DNA from: Paenibacillus rhizophilus
GTDB taxonomy: Bacteria > Bacillota > Bacilli > Paenibacillales > Paenibacillaceae
NCBI RefSeq assembly: GCF_003854965.1
Contig: NZ_RQPI01000010.1
Coordinates: forward strand, 62,001-126,000
Direction: 5' to 3'
DNA length: 64,000 nucleotides
Part shown: positions 18,112 through 26,776 of the stretch, one piece after another
Layout: the number at the start of each line of letters is the position of its first letter
Numbering within the stretch: the stretch's first letter is position 1
Position numbers and translations under genes: made by a program
The notes under the pieces: generated by a model
What the model was told of the DNA's origin: nothing
Databases searched by the model: none
What the model saw: the letters and a program-made list of their open reading frames with translations, nothing else

Positions 18112-18211
18112 CATGCGTGCCGCGTGCCGCATAGCCCGGTCTCGCCCGGCATGCGTGCTGCATAACGCGGTATCGCCCGGCATACGTACCGCATCACGCA
18201 GCCTCTCCCGG
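18112..18211. repeat. Degenerate 31-bp tandem repeat, three units
   Basis: Units at 18150-18180 and 18181-18211 are 31 bases each and both end in CCCGG. The first unit (18112-18149) is 38 bases because GTGCCGC is duplicated inside it. All share a CATnCGT opening and a TC-CCCGG close. Confidence 0.65.
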
Positions 18212-18502
18212 CGTGTATTGAGCACTGCTAAAACACCCGCCGAGCGGGCTATCATACCCTCCGTCGCTGCGCAGAGGCGGATGAAGGTTCAATAGAGCCG
18301 TTGTGTTCAGCCGGAATATGCGGCGCTTTACTGCAAACCTGCAGGTTTTCATGGTCAATTTTACCCGGGAAGAAGAAATAGCTGCAAGGGCGCAGGTATT
18401 TTGATGCTTGCACGCCGAAACGGGGAGAAGGGGGCGAAATGCCTGCGCATTTGCAGGAAATGGGTTGGGGAGAGATTTTTGACGGGGGATAGATGTACAA
18501 TT

Positions 18503-18552
18503 GCAGGAATTCTCAGCAACCTCTGCCTATGCAGGAATTCTCAGCAACCTCT
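18503..18552. repeat. 22-base direct repeat, two copies
   Basis: GCAGGAATTCTCAGCAACCT plus CT occurs exactly at 18503-18524 and 18531-18552, six bases apart. Confidence 0.8.
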
Positions 18553-18763
18553 ACCGCAGCCGTCCACTTAGCCTTTAGAGGGGATGTTTCGCTCGTTGCC
18601 CACTGCAAGCGGCAGCCCCGAATTTATCCACCAGGCAAACTCAGATCATTGTAAAGTATGCCTTATAACTCCATTCAAGCCGCCCTCTCTTGCTAATCAC
18701 ATGGCAGTACTGATTTGGAGATGAACCTGTTTTTTAAGCATCCTCTATGAATACCGCTACGAC

Positions 18764-19408
18764 TCACCGCTGATTCTTCAAATAAAAAATAGCGATCTGT
18801 GTCCGGTCCCGCAGTCCCAGCTTGCTTAGAATTTCGGTTATGTAGTTTTTGACCGTGCCCTCGCTTAAGAAGAGTTCGGCGGCAATTTCCTTGTTCGAAA
18901 ATCCCTCGGCGATCGCCGAGACAATCGACAGCTCCGTTTTGGTCAGCCCATATGATTCAAGCGGACGAGGGGCCGTTTCTGCGGCTGCGGGCTGAAGAAA
19001 GCTCGCCAGCTTGCGGGCAATGTCGGGATGAATGAGCATGTTGCCCTCATGGACCGTTTTGATGCCCTGGATAATGCGGTCGGGGGGGATGTTTTTTAGC
19101 AGATAGCCGCTGGCTCCCCCTTTGAGCGCCTCGATAATATATTCGTCATCATCGAAGGTGGTCAGCATCAGCACGGCAACCTTCGGGTAATCCCGCTTGA
19201 TCAGCCGCGTTCCCTCCACGCCGTCAATACCGGGCATGCGGATATCCATCAGCACGACGTCGGCTTCCGCCCCGTTTTCCAGCAGCTTTAGCGCCTCGCC
19301 ACCGTCTCCCGCGGCCCCCGATACCTGAATTTCCGGGTCCATGCCGACGAGCACCTTCAGACTTTCCCGTATAAAGGAATCGTCGTCCACGATTACTACG
19401 TTAATCAC
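18764..19408 (-). CDS. NarL/LuxR-family response regulator (LnrK/YfiK-like)
   Basis: The 214-residue protein has a receiver domain with the acidic pair in VVIVDDDS and phosphoacceptor D55 in LMDIRMPG. A C-terminal LuxR-type helix-turn-helix follows (FSNKEIAAELFLSEGTVKNY). I chose the GTG at 19408, 9 bases after AGGAGGGG; the ATG at 19429 lies in front of that ribosome site. It follows its kinase by 46 bases on the same strand. The divergent ABC exporter is the likely target, by analogy with Bacillus LnrK and LnrLMN. Confidence 0.9.
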   Translation of the reverse strand: MINVVIVDDDSFIRESLKVLVGMDPEIQVSGAAGDGGEALKLLENGAEADVVLMDIRMPGIDGVEGTRLIKRDYPKVAVLMLTTFDDDEYIIEALKGGASGYLLKNIPPDRIIQGIKTVHEGNMLIHPDIARKLASFLQPAAAETAPRPLESYGLTKTELSIVSAIAEGFSNKEIAAELFLSEGTVKNYITEILSKLGLRDRTQIAIFYLKNQR

Positions 19409-19454
19409 GATTGCTGTTCCCCTCCTCAAAAGAAACCTGATCTTCCCTGCCGCT

Positions 19455-20684
19455 CTATATAATTTCGCTCTGCTTGTAGACCGGCAGCGTCGTAATCACA
19501 GTAAAGGGATAAGCGGTCCGAATCCGGAGCGTTCCGCCGACCAGCCGGGTCCGCTCCTCCATTCCTCTCAGTCCCATGCCGCCGGCAAGAGGCAACTCTT
19601 CGTTCATACCGGTCAACCGTCCCGAGCGGGTTCCATCGTCCCGGTTATCGCCATCACTCACCGCTATCTCGCTTCCATCCTCTTCCATTGCCGTCTTTCC
19701 GTTATTGCTGATTTCCATCGTGACTTCGGACGGGCTGTAGCGGAGCTTGATGCCGACCGATGTCGCATGTCCGTGCCGGAGTCCGTTGGTGATCGCCTCG
19801 CGGGCATTTTTGTACAGCACAACCTGAAGGCTCGGATAGAGCGGATAAGGCGCGCCTTCCACCGTATAGGAGGTCTCGATGCCAGTATCCCGGCCCGTCT
19901 CTTCCAGCAGCCGGTCCAGGGCATAGGCGCCTTCAAGCTGCGGCCCCCGGCCGATGCGTCTTACAGCGAAGCGCAGGTCGTCCATGCACTCGGCAAGCTG
20001 GTCGCGCACCTGCCCCATCATGGTCATGCCCGCTTCGGGAGCGGAGGGAAGCGTGTGAAGCGCGGCCTCCATCATCATTTTGACGCGGATCAGCCGGTGG
20101 CCGATATCGTCGTGCAGCTGGCGGGAAATCCGCACCCGTTCCTCGGCTTGGGCTGCATTTTCCACCTGAGAGGCGAACTGCAGTATCCGGCTGCGCGCTT
20201 CATCCAGCTCGAAATGCTTCTTGCGCAGCTCGTCGTACAGATGAAGCGTCTCTTCCTTGCCGCGTCCCGCCGAATGCAGCTGGGCGCACAGCACGGCAGC
20301 CAGCAGAAAAGTCAGGTTAACCCAGGCGGAGATCAGCGGAGAGGCTTCCATGACGGCGGCGTTTAGGGCGGCGAGATGAATCCCCGCAAAAAGATAAGGC
20401 AGCGGCCGGGGGCGAAGACGGGAATAGACGAGCAGCGCAGACAGGGAAGGAAGTGCCATGAGGCTTCCGTACCTGAAGCACAGCCAGGAAGAGTACAGCA
20501 TTTCAGCCGCGGCAATCGCTGCCGTAAAGCGCGCGGGAAGACGTGCTCCAAGCGTCGCCAGCAGCAGAAGGATCAGCAGATGCAGGGTGAACCGGCCATT
20601 GTTGGCATATTCCTGGACGTACATCGAGAGAAAAGCGGGTACGGCAATCAGTCCGTACCTCAGCAGCTTCAGCTCCTTGTTCAC
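19455..20684 (-). CDS. Sensor histidine kinase, HisKA_3/NarX-DesK type (LnrJ/YfiJ-like)
   Basis: About six hydrophobic helices in the first 140 residues with almost no extracellular loops suggest an intramembrane-sensing kinase. The dimerisation segment has H191 in RVRISRQLHDDIG, the HisKA_3 pattern. The ATPase domain shows NAREAITNGLRHGHAT (N box) and GMGLRGMEERTRLVGG (G box). The start is GTG after AAAGGATGACGAC. The kinase precedes its regulator in one operon and is divergent from the ABC exporter, so a drug- or envelope-stress sensing role is likely. Confidence 0.9.
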   Translation of the reverse strand: MNKELKLLRYGLIAVPAFLSMYVQEYANNGRFTLHLLILLLLATLGARLPARFTAAIAAAEMLYSSWLCFRYGSLMALPSLSALLVYSRLRPRPLPYLFAGIHLAALNAAVMEASPLISAWVNLTFLLAAVLCAQLHSAGRGKEETLHLYDELRKKHFELDEARSRILQFASQVENAAQAEERVRISRQLHDDIGHRLIRVKMMMEAALHTLPSAPEAGMTMMGQVRDQLAECMDDLRFAVRRIGRGPQLEGAYALDRLLEETGRDTGIETSYTVEGAPYPLYPSLQVVLYKNAREAITNGLRHGHATSVGIKLRYSPSEVTMEISNNGKTAMEEDGSEIAVSDGDNRDDGTRSGRLTGMNEELPLAGGMGLRGMEERTRLVGGTLRIRTAYPFTVITTLPVYKQSEII

Positions 20685-20919
20685 ACGTCGTCATCCTTTT
20701 CAATAGTAATAGAAGGTCGCCCTTCCATCTTAGCATATCCCATGCGCTTCGGTACGGGGCCCCAATCATAAAAAGTGCATACCCGCCGTGCTTATCGGCC
20801 GCCTTTTCCTGAAGAGATGACTAAAGTCACCTTCACTTCATGACCTTCCGTACCTTCGGCCGCTGCGGGGTTGCGCTACAATGAAGCCATGAAGAATACG
20901 AGGGCAGGAGAGATGAACA

Positions 20920-21855
20920 ATGGCGCTTGCACAGCTAACCGATGTGGTGAAAAGATATGACAGCAAATTGACGGTGGATCATGTGAATCTGAGCATTCGG
21001 GAGGGTGAAATTTTCGGCCTGCTCGGCCCGAACGGCGCGGGCAAGAGCACGACGATCAGCATGCTCTGCGGTCTACTGAAGATGGACGGGGGAAGCATCG
21101 TCATCGATAGCATCTCCGTAGCGAAGCAGCCGCTTGAGGCCAAAAAAAGAATTGGACTCGTCCCTCAGGACTTGGCGCTGTACGAAGATCTGACTGCCTG
21201 GGAAAATGCATCCTTTTTCGGGAAGCTGTACGGCCTGCGCGGCGGGCTGCTGAAGGAGCGGGTGCAGGAGGCGCTGGAATTCACCGGGCTCGCCGACCGG
21301 GCGAAGGATAAGCCGTCCACTTTTTCCGGAGGGATGAAACGGCGGCTCAACATCGCCTGCGCTATTATGCACCGGCCCAAGCTGATTATTATGGATGAGC
21401 CGACGGTGGGAATCGACCCGCAATCCCGAAATCATATCCTTGAATCGGTAAAAGCGCTCAATAAGCTGGGTTCCACCGTCATCTATACGAGTCACTACAT
21501 GGAAGAGGTCGAAGCCATATGCGACAGGGTGGCCATTATGGATAAGGGGCATATCATTGCCTGCGGGACGGAAAAAGAGCTGCGGGAACGGGTCGCCCAT
21601 GAAGAGAAGATCGTCATCAAAGCTGGCAGTATCACTCCTGAACTGATTACGGAACTGAAGCGGCATCCCCGGGTCACCCGGGTCGAAGCGGAAGGCGAGA
21701 CGGTGGAGCTGTACCTGCCGTCCTCCCAAAGCGAGCTGCAGGATATCCTGTTTATTTTCGCCAAGCATGGGGGCGTGATTCAGACTTTGCAAATCGAGGA
21801 GCCGGATCTGGAGACGTTATTCCTAAGCCTGACCGGACGCACCTTAAGGGATTAG
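20920..21855 (+). CDS. ABC exporter ATPase (LnrL/YfiL-like)
   Basis: The 311-residue ATPase has Walker A GPNGAGKST (36-44), signature FSGGMKRRLNIA, Walker B LIIMDEPTVGID and a C-terminal extension typical of drug-type (DRA) ABC-2 exporters. The length equals that of Bacillus YfiL/LnrL as I recall it. It heads a three-gene operon with two ABC-2 permeases, 13 bases before the first. A role in exporting, or protecting against, membrane-active compounds is inferred from family and from the divergent two-component system. Confidence 0.9.
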   Translation: MALAQLTDVVKRYDSKLTVDHVNLSIREGEIFGLLGPNGAGKSTTISMLCGLLKMDGGSIVIDSISVAKQPLEAKKRIGLVPQDLALYEDLTAWENASFFGKLYGLRGGLLKERVQEALEFTGLADRAKDKPSTFSGGMKRRLNIACAIMHRPKLIIMDEPTVGIDPQSRNHILESVKALNKLGSTVIYTSHYMEEVEAICDRVAIMDKGHIIACGTEKELRERVAHEEKIVIKAGSITPELITELKRHPRVTRVEAEGETVELYLPSSQSELQDILFIFAKHGGVIQTLQIEEPDLETLFLSLTGRTLRD

Positions 21856-21868
21856 GAGGGAGAGAACC

Positions 21869-23041
21869 ATGACTAATATTTGGACGATTGCAGCTTATGA
21901 GCTGCGGCGGCTCTTCCGCTCCCGCACGATGCTGATCAACTTGTTCCTGCTGCCGATTCTGCTGATTTTCCTGCTCGGCTCGGCGCTTTCCGGCGTTATT
22001 GGCGAAGGCAAGGACCGGACGATCCATCCCTTCCGGGTTGGCATTGTCGATGCGGCAGCGAATCCTTCTGAACGCTCGCAGATGATCGGGAGCTTCCTGA
22101 AGTCGCCGGGGGTCGCGGAGATCATTACACCGGAAATCGCAGACAGCCGGGAAGCGGCGGTAAGCGGAGTGCGTTCGGGAGAATACGGCTATGCCGTCAT
22201 CGTTCCGGCGGGATTCGACCAGGACGTTCAGAGCGGACAGCAAGCGAAGCTTGAATATATTCTCGGCAAGGACCGGAGTGACAATATGGTTGCAGCGACC
22301 GTGTTCGATAATTTCCTGAGCAAAATCAATTACACGCAGGCTGCCGCCTTGACGCTTGGACCCCAGGCGATTAGCGCTATGTTGGAGCCGGGGCAAGCCA
22401 GTCCGTCCGTCGTGCTCGGCAAGTTGAATGAAGGGGGACAATCGTATACCGCTTCCCAGTTTTACGCCGCCTCAATGCTTATGATGTTCCTGCTCCTGTG
22501 CGGACAGATGGTGATCACCAGCTTGTACAGCGAAAAGGATAACCATACGCTGTTTCGGATCGGCTCCATGCCAGTGAAAGGCTCGGAACTTTTTAGGGGG
22601 AAAATGCTCGGCATCGGCATAGTGTCTGTCCTGCAGTGCGCCGCCATTATTTTTGCCACACATTTTCTGTTCGGCGTGTATTGGGGCAACCGCCCGGGGA
22701 TTCTGGCGCTGTTGTGTCTGCTGATGATTCTTGCTTCGCTCACGTTGTCGGTCACTATAGCCATGTTTGCCCAGACGGCAGCGTCGGCGCGGTCCATTTC
22801 AAGCGGGCTTACGGTGGTGATGACGTTTATCAGCGGAGGAATGGCCCCTCTGCCTGATTCCTGGGTGAACACGGGAGGCGCCTTTTCAATCAATCATTGG
22901 GGATTGCGGGGTGTTCTGCGGATGATGCTGGAGTCCCCGCTATCGCAGATTTCCGGCAGTCTCGCAATGCTGTCGCTGATCTGTCTCGTTCTTCTGGGTT
23001 TGGCATTCTTCTCATACCGAAAGGTGGGTTACCATGCATAA
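21869..23041 (+). CDS. ABC-2 permease (LnrM-like)
   Basis: The 390-residue protein has the ABC-2 layout: one N-terminal helix (MLINLFLLPILLIFLLG), an extracellular domain of about 140 residues, and five C-terminal helices beginning around residue 200 (SQFYAASMLMMFLLLCGQMV). The final helices include VTIAMFAQTAASARSISSGL. AGGAGGGAGAG precedes the ATG. It overlaps the next gene by 8 bases and would form a heterodimer with it. Confidence 0.9.
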   Translation: MTNIWTIAAYELRRLFRSRTMLINLFLLPILLIFLLGSALSGVIGEGKDRTIHPFRVGIVDAAANPSERSQMIGSFLKSPGVAEIITPEIADSREAAVSGVRSGEYGYAVIVPAGFDQDVQSGQQAKLEYILGKDRSDNMVAATVFDNFLSKINYTQAAALTLGPQAISAMLEPGQASPSVVLGKLNEGGQSYTASQFYAASMLMMFLLLCGQMVITSLYSEKDNHTLFRIGSMPVKGSELFRGKMLGIGIVSVLQCAAIIFATHFLFGVYWGNRPGILALLCLLMILASLTLSVTIAMFAQTAASARSISSGLTVVMTFISGGMAPLPDSWVNTGGAFSINHWGLRGVLRMMLESPLSQISGSLAMLSLICLVLLGLAFFSYRKVGYHA

Positions 23042-24311
23042 TATTATGACGATAGCCTGGAATCTGGTAAAGCGGATGATCGGCAGCCGGAGAGGATTGA
23101 TCGCCTATATTATCATGCCGGGCGTCATTGTTTCCATTATTATCTGGATGACCGGGGGTGCGGGGAATGATAAGGCGACCGTGCTGTACAGCAATCTCGA
23201 TAAAGGTTCCGTAGGAGCGCATGTCATAGCCGAACTGAAGAAGACAGGAGATTATGCCCTGGTTGAAAAAAAGAGCGAGGGCGAGCTGCGCGCCGGAGTC
23301 CTTAACGAGGAGGGGCGTGCGGGACTGGATATTCCGGCAGGCTATACGTCTTCGCTGCTCGCCGGCCAGGCGCCGCAAATCCATATCTATGAGCTAAAGA
23401 CGTCCGAAGCGTCGATTACGCTCAAAATGAAAGCCGGGGAAATCGGCGACCGGCTGCGCGAGCTGGCCTCGGCGGTAGGCTCGGCGGGAACCATTGCAGC
23501 CGCCGGGACGGCTGAAGGCACGACCGGTGCCAGGGCGGTCAGCTCGGCTTCCGGAACGGCCTCCGCCATGAGCGGCACGAGCGGCACGGTTGGTGGGCCG
23601 GACGCCAATTCGGCCGCTGCGCCCGACGCGCAATTGACCGCCATTCTGCAGCAGGCCGAGCAGCACCGCGTGGGAAGTCTGAAGACCGATTATAACCTGT
23701 ATCCCCGTCAAGGTCTGGATACTGTTACCGGATTTATGCTGATGTTTCTGATGGCCATGGTTACAAGCTCCGTCTCGGTCATTATGGATGACCGCAGACA
23801 GCGGACGATGATGCGGATATTCAGCGCGCCGGTCCGTTCCTATGAAATCGCAGTCGGCAACTTTCTGGGCAGCTTTACAGTTGGAATCATCCAGGTTGCC
23901 GTCGTGCTTCTGGTGGGCCGTTATGTGCTGAACTATAATTATGAGCTGCCGATGTATATTTATTTCCTGGTGCTTGCCGCGTTCATGCTCGTATCGATGG
24001 GGCTGGCCAGCACGGTTGCCGGACTCATCCGCAACCCGAACAACGCAGGCATGCTGAACGCGCTCATCCTCACCCCGACCTGCATGCTGGGCGGCTGCTT
24101 TTGGCCGATCTCGATCATGCCGGATTACATGCAGAAGGCCGCGAATTTCGTCCCGCAAAAATGGGCAATTCAGGCCGCAGACCTCGCCGCGACCGGCAGC
24201 GGCTGGAGCGAACTATGGCTGCCCTTTGCGGTTCTAGGCTTAATGGCGGCCATCCTGCTGGCGATCGGTTCCGCTATTCTGCGGCCAACCGAGGCGGGAA
24301 TATCGGCGTAA
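23034..24311 (+). CDS. ABC-2 permease with low-complexity insert (LnrN-like)
   Basis: The 425-residue protein has the same layout as the preceding permease: an N-terminal helix at about 20-40, an extracellular domain and five C-terminal helices (TVTGFMLMFLMAMVTSSVSV onward). The extracellular domain contains a Gly/Ala/Ser/Thr-rich stretch of roughly 55 residues (about 150-205) with repeated SGT and AAAG words, which the partner permease lacks. The overlap with the upstream gene suggests coupled translation. A terminator follows at 24395. Confidence 0.88.
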   Translation: MHNIMTIAWNLVKRMIGSRRGLIAYIIMPGVIVSIIIWMTGGAGNDKATVLYSNLDKGSVGAHVIAELKKTGDYALVEKKSEGELRAGVLNEEGRAGLDIPAGYTSSLLAGQAPQIHIYELKTSEASITLKMKAGEIGDRLRELASAVGSAGTIAAAGTAEGTTGARAVSSASGTASAMSGTSGTVGGPDANSAAAPDAQLTAILQQAEQHRVGSLKTDYNLYPRQGLDTVTGFMLMFLMAMVTSSVSVIMDDRRQRTMMRIFSAPVRSYEIAVGNFLGSFTVGIIQVAVVLLVGRYVLNYNYELPMYIYFLVLAAFMLVSMGLASTVAGLIRNPNNAGMLNALILTPTCMLGGCFWPISIMPDYMQKAANFVPQKWAIQAADLAATGSGWSELWLPFAVLGLMAAILLAIGSAILRPTEAGISA

Positions 24312-24394
24312 CCTGTACAACCCATTTAAATTCGGGTAAACTATTAGAGAATGAAGGAATTGCAGCGGCAATTGAATAATGAGCAATTAATTGG

Positions 24395-24422
24395 AGGAGC
24401 CTGTCACCAAGGGCTCCTTTTT
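24395..24422 (+). terminator. Terminator of the ABC exporter operon
   Basis: AGGAGCC pairs with GGCTCCT around a ten-base loop, followed by five T residues. Confidence 0.75.
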
Positions 24423-24495
24423 GCCGTTTTCAGGGTGTTTTACTGAAGTGTGCTATGGCTTTTCCCATCTTATAGAGAAATGGAGAGGGATATCG

Positions 24496-25653
24496 ATGGA
24501 ATTTATTTTGACTTTGCTGCTGATTCTGCTATCCACCAAGCTGGCCGGGGATTTGGCCGTGCGCCTGGGCCAGCCTGCCGTTCTCGGCAAGCTGATTGTG
24601 GGAATCGTGCTCGGCCCGGCGGTGCTGGGCTGGATTCAGGAGGGAGAATTCATTCACTTTATGTCCGAAATCGGCGTACTTCTGCTGATGTTCATCGCAG
24701 GACTCGAAACGGATCTGGACCAGCTCCGGCGGAGCTGGAAGTCGTCCATTGCCGTAGCGGTGGGCGGAATCATCCTTCCGCTCTTTGGAGGCATGGGCAT
24801 TGCGGAGCTGTTCGGCTTTTCTTATTCGCATTCGCTGTTTCTTGGCGCGATCTTAAGCGCGACCTCCGTCAGCATTTCCGCCCAGGTGCTCAAGGATATG
24901 AACAAGCTGAATTCCCGGGAGGGCTCGACGATTCTGGGAGCAGCGGTCGTTGACGATATTCTGGTCGTGATTATGCTTGCGGTGCTCATGAGCCTGTTCG
25001 GCGAGGGAGAATCGGTCTCCCTGGGACTTCTCATCGGTAAGAAGCTGCTCTTCTTTGCGGTTGCCCTCATTGCCGGCTGGCTGATCGTTCCCCGGGTGCT
25101 CAAATGGCTGGCGCCGCTCAAAGTAACGGAAGCGACCGTCAGCATCGCGCTTGTGATCTGCTTTGCTTTTTCCTGGTTCGCCGAATGGACCGGAATGGCC
25201 GGCATTATCGGCGCGTTCGCTGCCGGGATCGCGGTCTCACAGACTGCCTATAAGCACAACGTTCAGGAAAAGCTGGAGCCTATCGCTTACGCCATGTTCG
25301 TTCCGGTGTTCTTTGTCAGCATCGGGCTGAACGTTTCTCTTAAAGGCGCGGGAAGCCAGATCGGCTTTGTCATTGTCCTGTCGATTGCGGCGGTGCTGAG
25401 CAAGATGATCGGCGGCGGCCTCGGCGCGCGTCTGACCGGATTCAACAATCACTCCTCCATAGCCATCGGCGCCGGGATGGTCTCCCGAGGGGAAGTAGCC
25501 TTGATTATCGCCGCGATGGGACTTGGGAGCGGACTGCTGCCTCAGGCCTATTTTACCTCTGTTATTATTGTCGTGATCATAACGACGCTCGTAACGCCGC
25601 CCATGCTAAAAGCCCTATTCCGCGAGAAGGTGAAGACGGGGCAGGATGGATAA
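24496..25653 (+). CDS. CPA2-family cation/proton antiporter (NapA/GerN-like)
   Basis: The 385-residue, roughly twelve-helix protein is a Na+/H+ exchanger-type antiporter. It carries the double aspartate D153-D154 in GAAVVDDILVVIM, which in CPA2 proteins binds the ions and is linked to electrogenic exchange. The length matches NapA and GerN, without the C-terminal RCK domain of Kef proteins. I chose the ATG at 24496 after GGAGAGGGATATCG; an upstream in-frame extension overlaps the preceding terminator and lacks protein character. It appears monocistronic. The transported ion (Na+ or K+) cannot be read from the sequence. Confidence 0.88.
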   Translation: MEFILTLLLILLSTKLAGDLAVRLGQPAVLGKLIVGIVLGPAVLGWIQEGEFIHFMSEIGVLLLMFIAGLETDLDQLRRSWKSSIAVAVGGIILPLFGGMGIAELFGFSYSHSLFLGAILSATSVSISAQVLKDMNKLNSREGSTILGAAVVDDILVVIMLAVLMSLFGEGESVSLGLLIGKKLLFFAVALIAGWLIVPRVLKWLAPLKVTEATVSIALVICFAFSWFAEWTGMAGIIGAFAAGIAVSQTAYKHNVQEKLEPIAYAMFVPVFFVSIGLNVSLKGAGSQIGFVIVLSIAAVLSKMIGGGLGARLTGFNNHSSIAIGAGMVSRGEVALIIAAMGLGSGLLPQAYFTSVIIVVIITTLVTPPMLKALFREKVKTGQDG

Positions 25654-25723
25654 CATTCAACGTTCATTCGGGAAGCCGGTCCATTTCTTTGCCGGTTTGA
25701 GCGTCATGCCCCGCGGCTTTGCT

Positions 25724-26608
25724 TTAATTAGCGCATTCAATCCTTTTTGAACTTGTGCGCTTGAACTTCATCTCTGCAATGAATACCCCTGATAAAATCA
25801 GTGCCGCTCCAACATAACCTCGTACGGAGAGGTGCTCGTTGGCAAATACGTAGGCGAAAGCGGCGGCAAAAACGGGTTCCAAAGCAAAAATAAGTCCCGT
25901 ATGGGTCGGTGTCGTATACTTTTGCGCGATCGATTGAATGATGTAGCCTGCCGCGCTGCACACAACGCTGAGCATCAGGACGGAGATCCAGCCTCCCATG
26001 GATGCAGGGACCCGGGGGGATTCGAACAAGAGGGAGAACAACAAGCCCAGGCCACCGGCGAATCCCAATTGCAGGATACCGAGATTCAGCGTATCGGCAA
26101 CCTTGGCCGCCGCTCCCGTCACCAGAATATGGACGGCGTACAGCAGCGCGGCAAGGATGCATAATAGATCCCCCGGCTTCACGGTCATCGGACCGCTGAG
26201 TGTCAGCAGCCCGATGCCGATCATTGTCACGCAGGCGCCGGCTATTAGCTTCGCCGCAGGCTTTTGCTTTAGCACAATCACCGACAAGGCAGGAACGAAA
26301 ATGACCGTTAGACTGGCTAGAAAACCGGCATGGGACGTTGAAGTGCTTCTGAGGCCGAAAATTACGGATGCGGAGACGGCGAACAAAAGAAATCCGAGTA
26401 CGAAGGAATAGATCAGCGTCTTCTTATCCGTCGAACGCAATCGTTTAAACCATACAGCCCCGCATAGAATGAACGCCAAGGCGAACCGAAGGGCGACCAG
26501 ATTAAACGGGGAGACCGAATTCAATCCATCCTTCATAAAAAGATAGGAGGAGCCCCAACTTAAGGTGACAAGCATCATCAGTAAATCGGCGTTTCTTTGT
26601 TTCATCAT
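25724..26608 (-). CDS. EamA/DMT-family transporter
   Basis: Ten hydrophobic helices in 294 residues form two EamA repeats, the second beginning near PGDLLCILAALLYAVHI. The opening MLVTLSWGSSYLFMKDGLN and the end EPVFAAAFAYVFANEHLSVRGYVGAALILSG are typical of DMT metabolite exporters. The ATG follows AAAGGAGCCGGTT. It is divergent from a LysR regulator, the usual arrangement in which the regulator controls the transporter. The substrate is unknown. Confidence 0.9.
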   Translation of the reverse strand: MMKQRNADLLMMLVTLSWGSSYLFMKDGLNSVSPFNLVALRFALAFILCGAVWFKRLRSTDKKTLIYSFVLGFLLFAVSASVIFGLRSTSTSHAGFLASLTVIFVPALSVIVLKQKPAAKLIAGACVTMIGIGLLTLSGPMTVKPGDLLCILAALLYAVHILVTGAAAKVADTLNLGILQLGFAGGLGLLFSLLFESPRVPASMGGWISVLMLSVVCSAAGYIIQSIAQKYTTPTHTGLIFALEPVFAAAFAYVFANEHLSVRGYVGAALILSGVFIAEMKFKRTSSKRIECAN

Positions 26609-26706
26609 AACCGGCTCCTTTTGGTTCAGCTGATTTTGCCAAGGAAATCCGGCCTTCAGAAATCTGCGCTGGACGCATCCTTGTTTTAAAGCTAGTATAA
26701 AACTGA

Positions 26707-26719
26707 ATTTAGATTAAAT
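26707..26719. promoter_or_regulatory. Candidate LysR-type operator
   Basis: ATTTA-GAT-TAAAT is a perfect inverted repeat with T-N11-A character in the divergent EamA/LysR spacer, the usual place for a LysR regulator to bind. Confidence 0.35.
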
Positions 26720-26776
26720 AAAATGAATGTTTGTGAAGGTATTCTTGAAAAATATTCATCTATCGGAGGTGCGAAG

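Larger units (their letters stand above)
18032..18763. other. Gene-free spacer with degenerate repeats
   Basis: This spacer of about 730 bases between minJ and the response regulator has no credible gene. The short open frames have no ribosome sites and no recognisable protein character. It holds the 31-bp repeat at 18112-18211, scattered GCAGG-containing words (18342-18460) and the 22-base direct repeat at 18503-18552. Confidence 0.6.

Noticed and set aside
17977-18500. Leftward frames of 82-92 residues in the spacer after minJ
   Set aside because: They include the minJ terminator or the degenerate repeats and lack ribosome sites.
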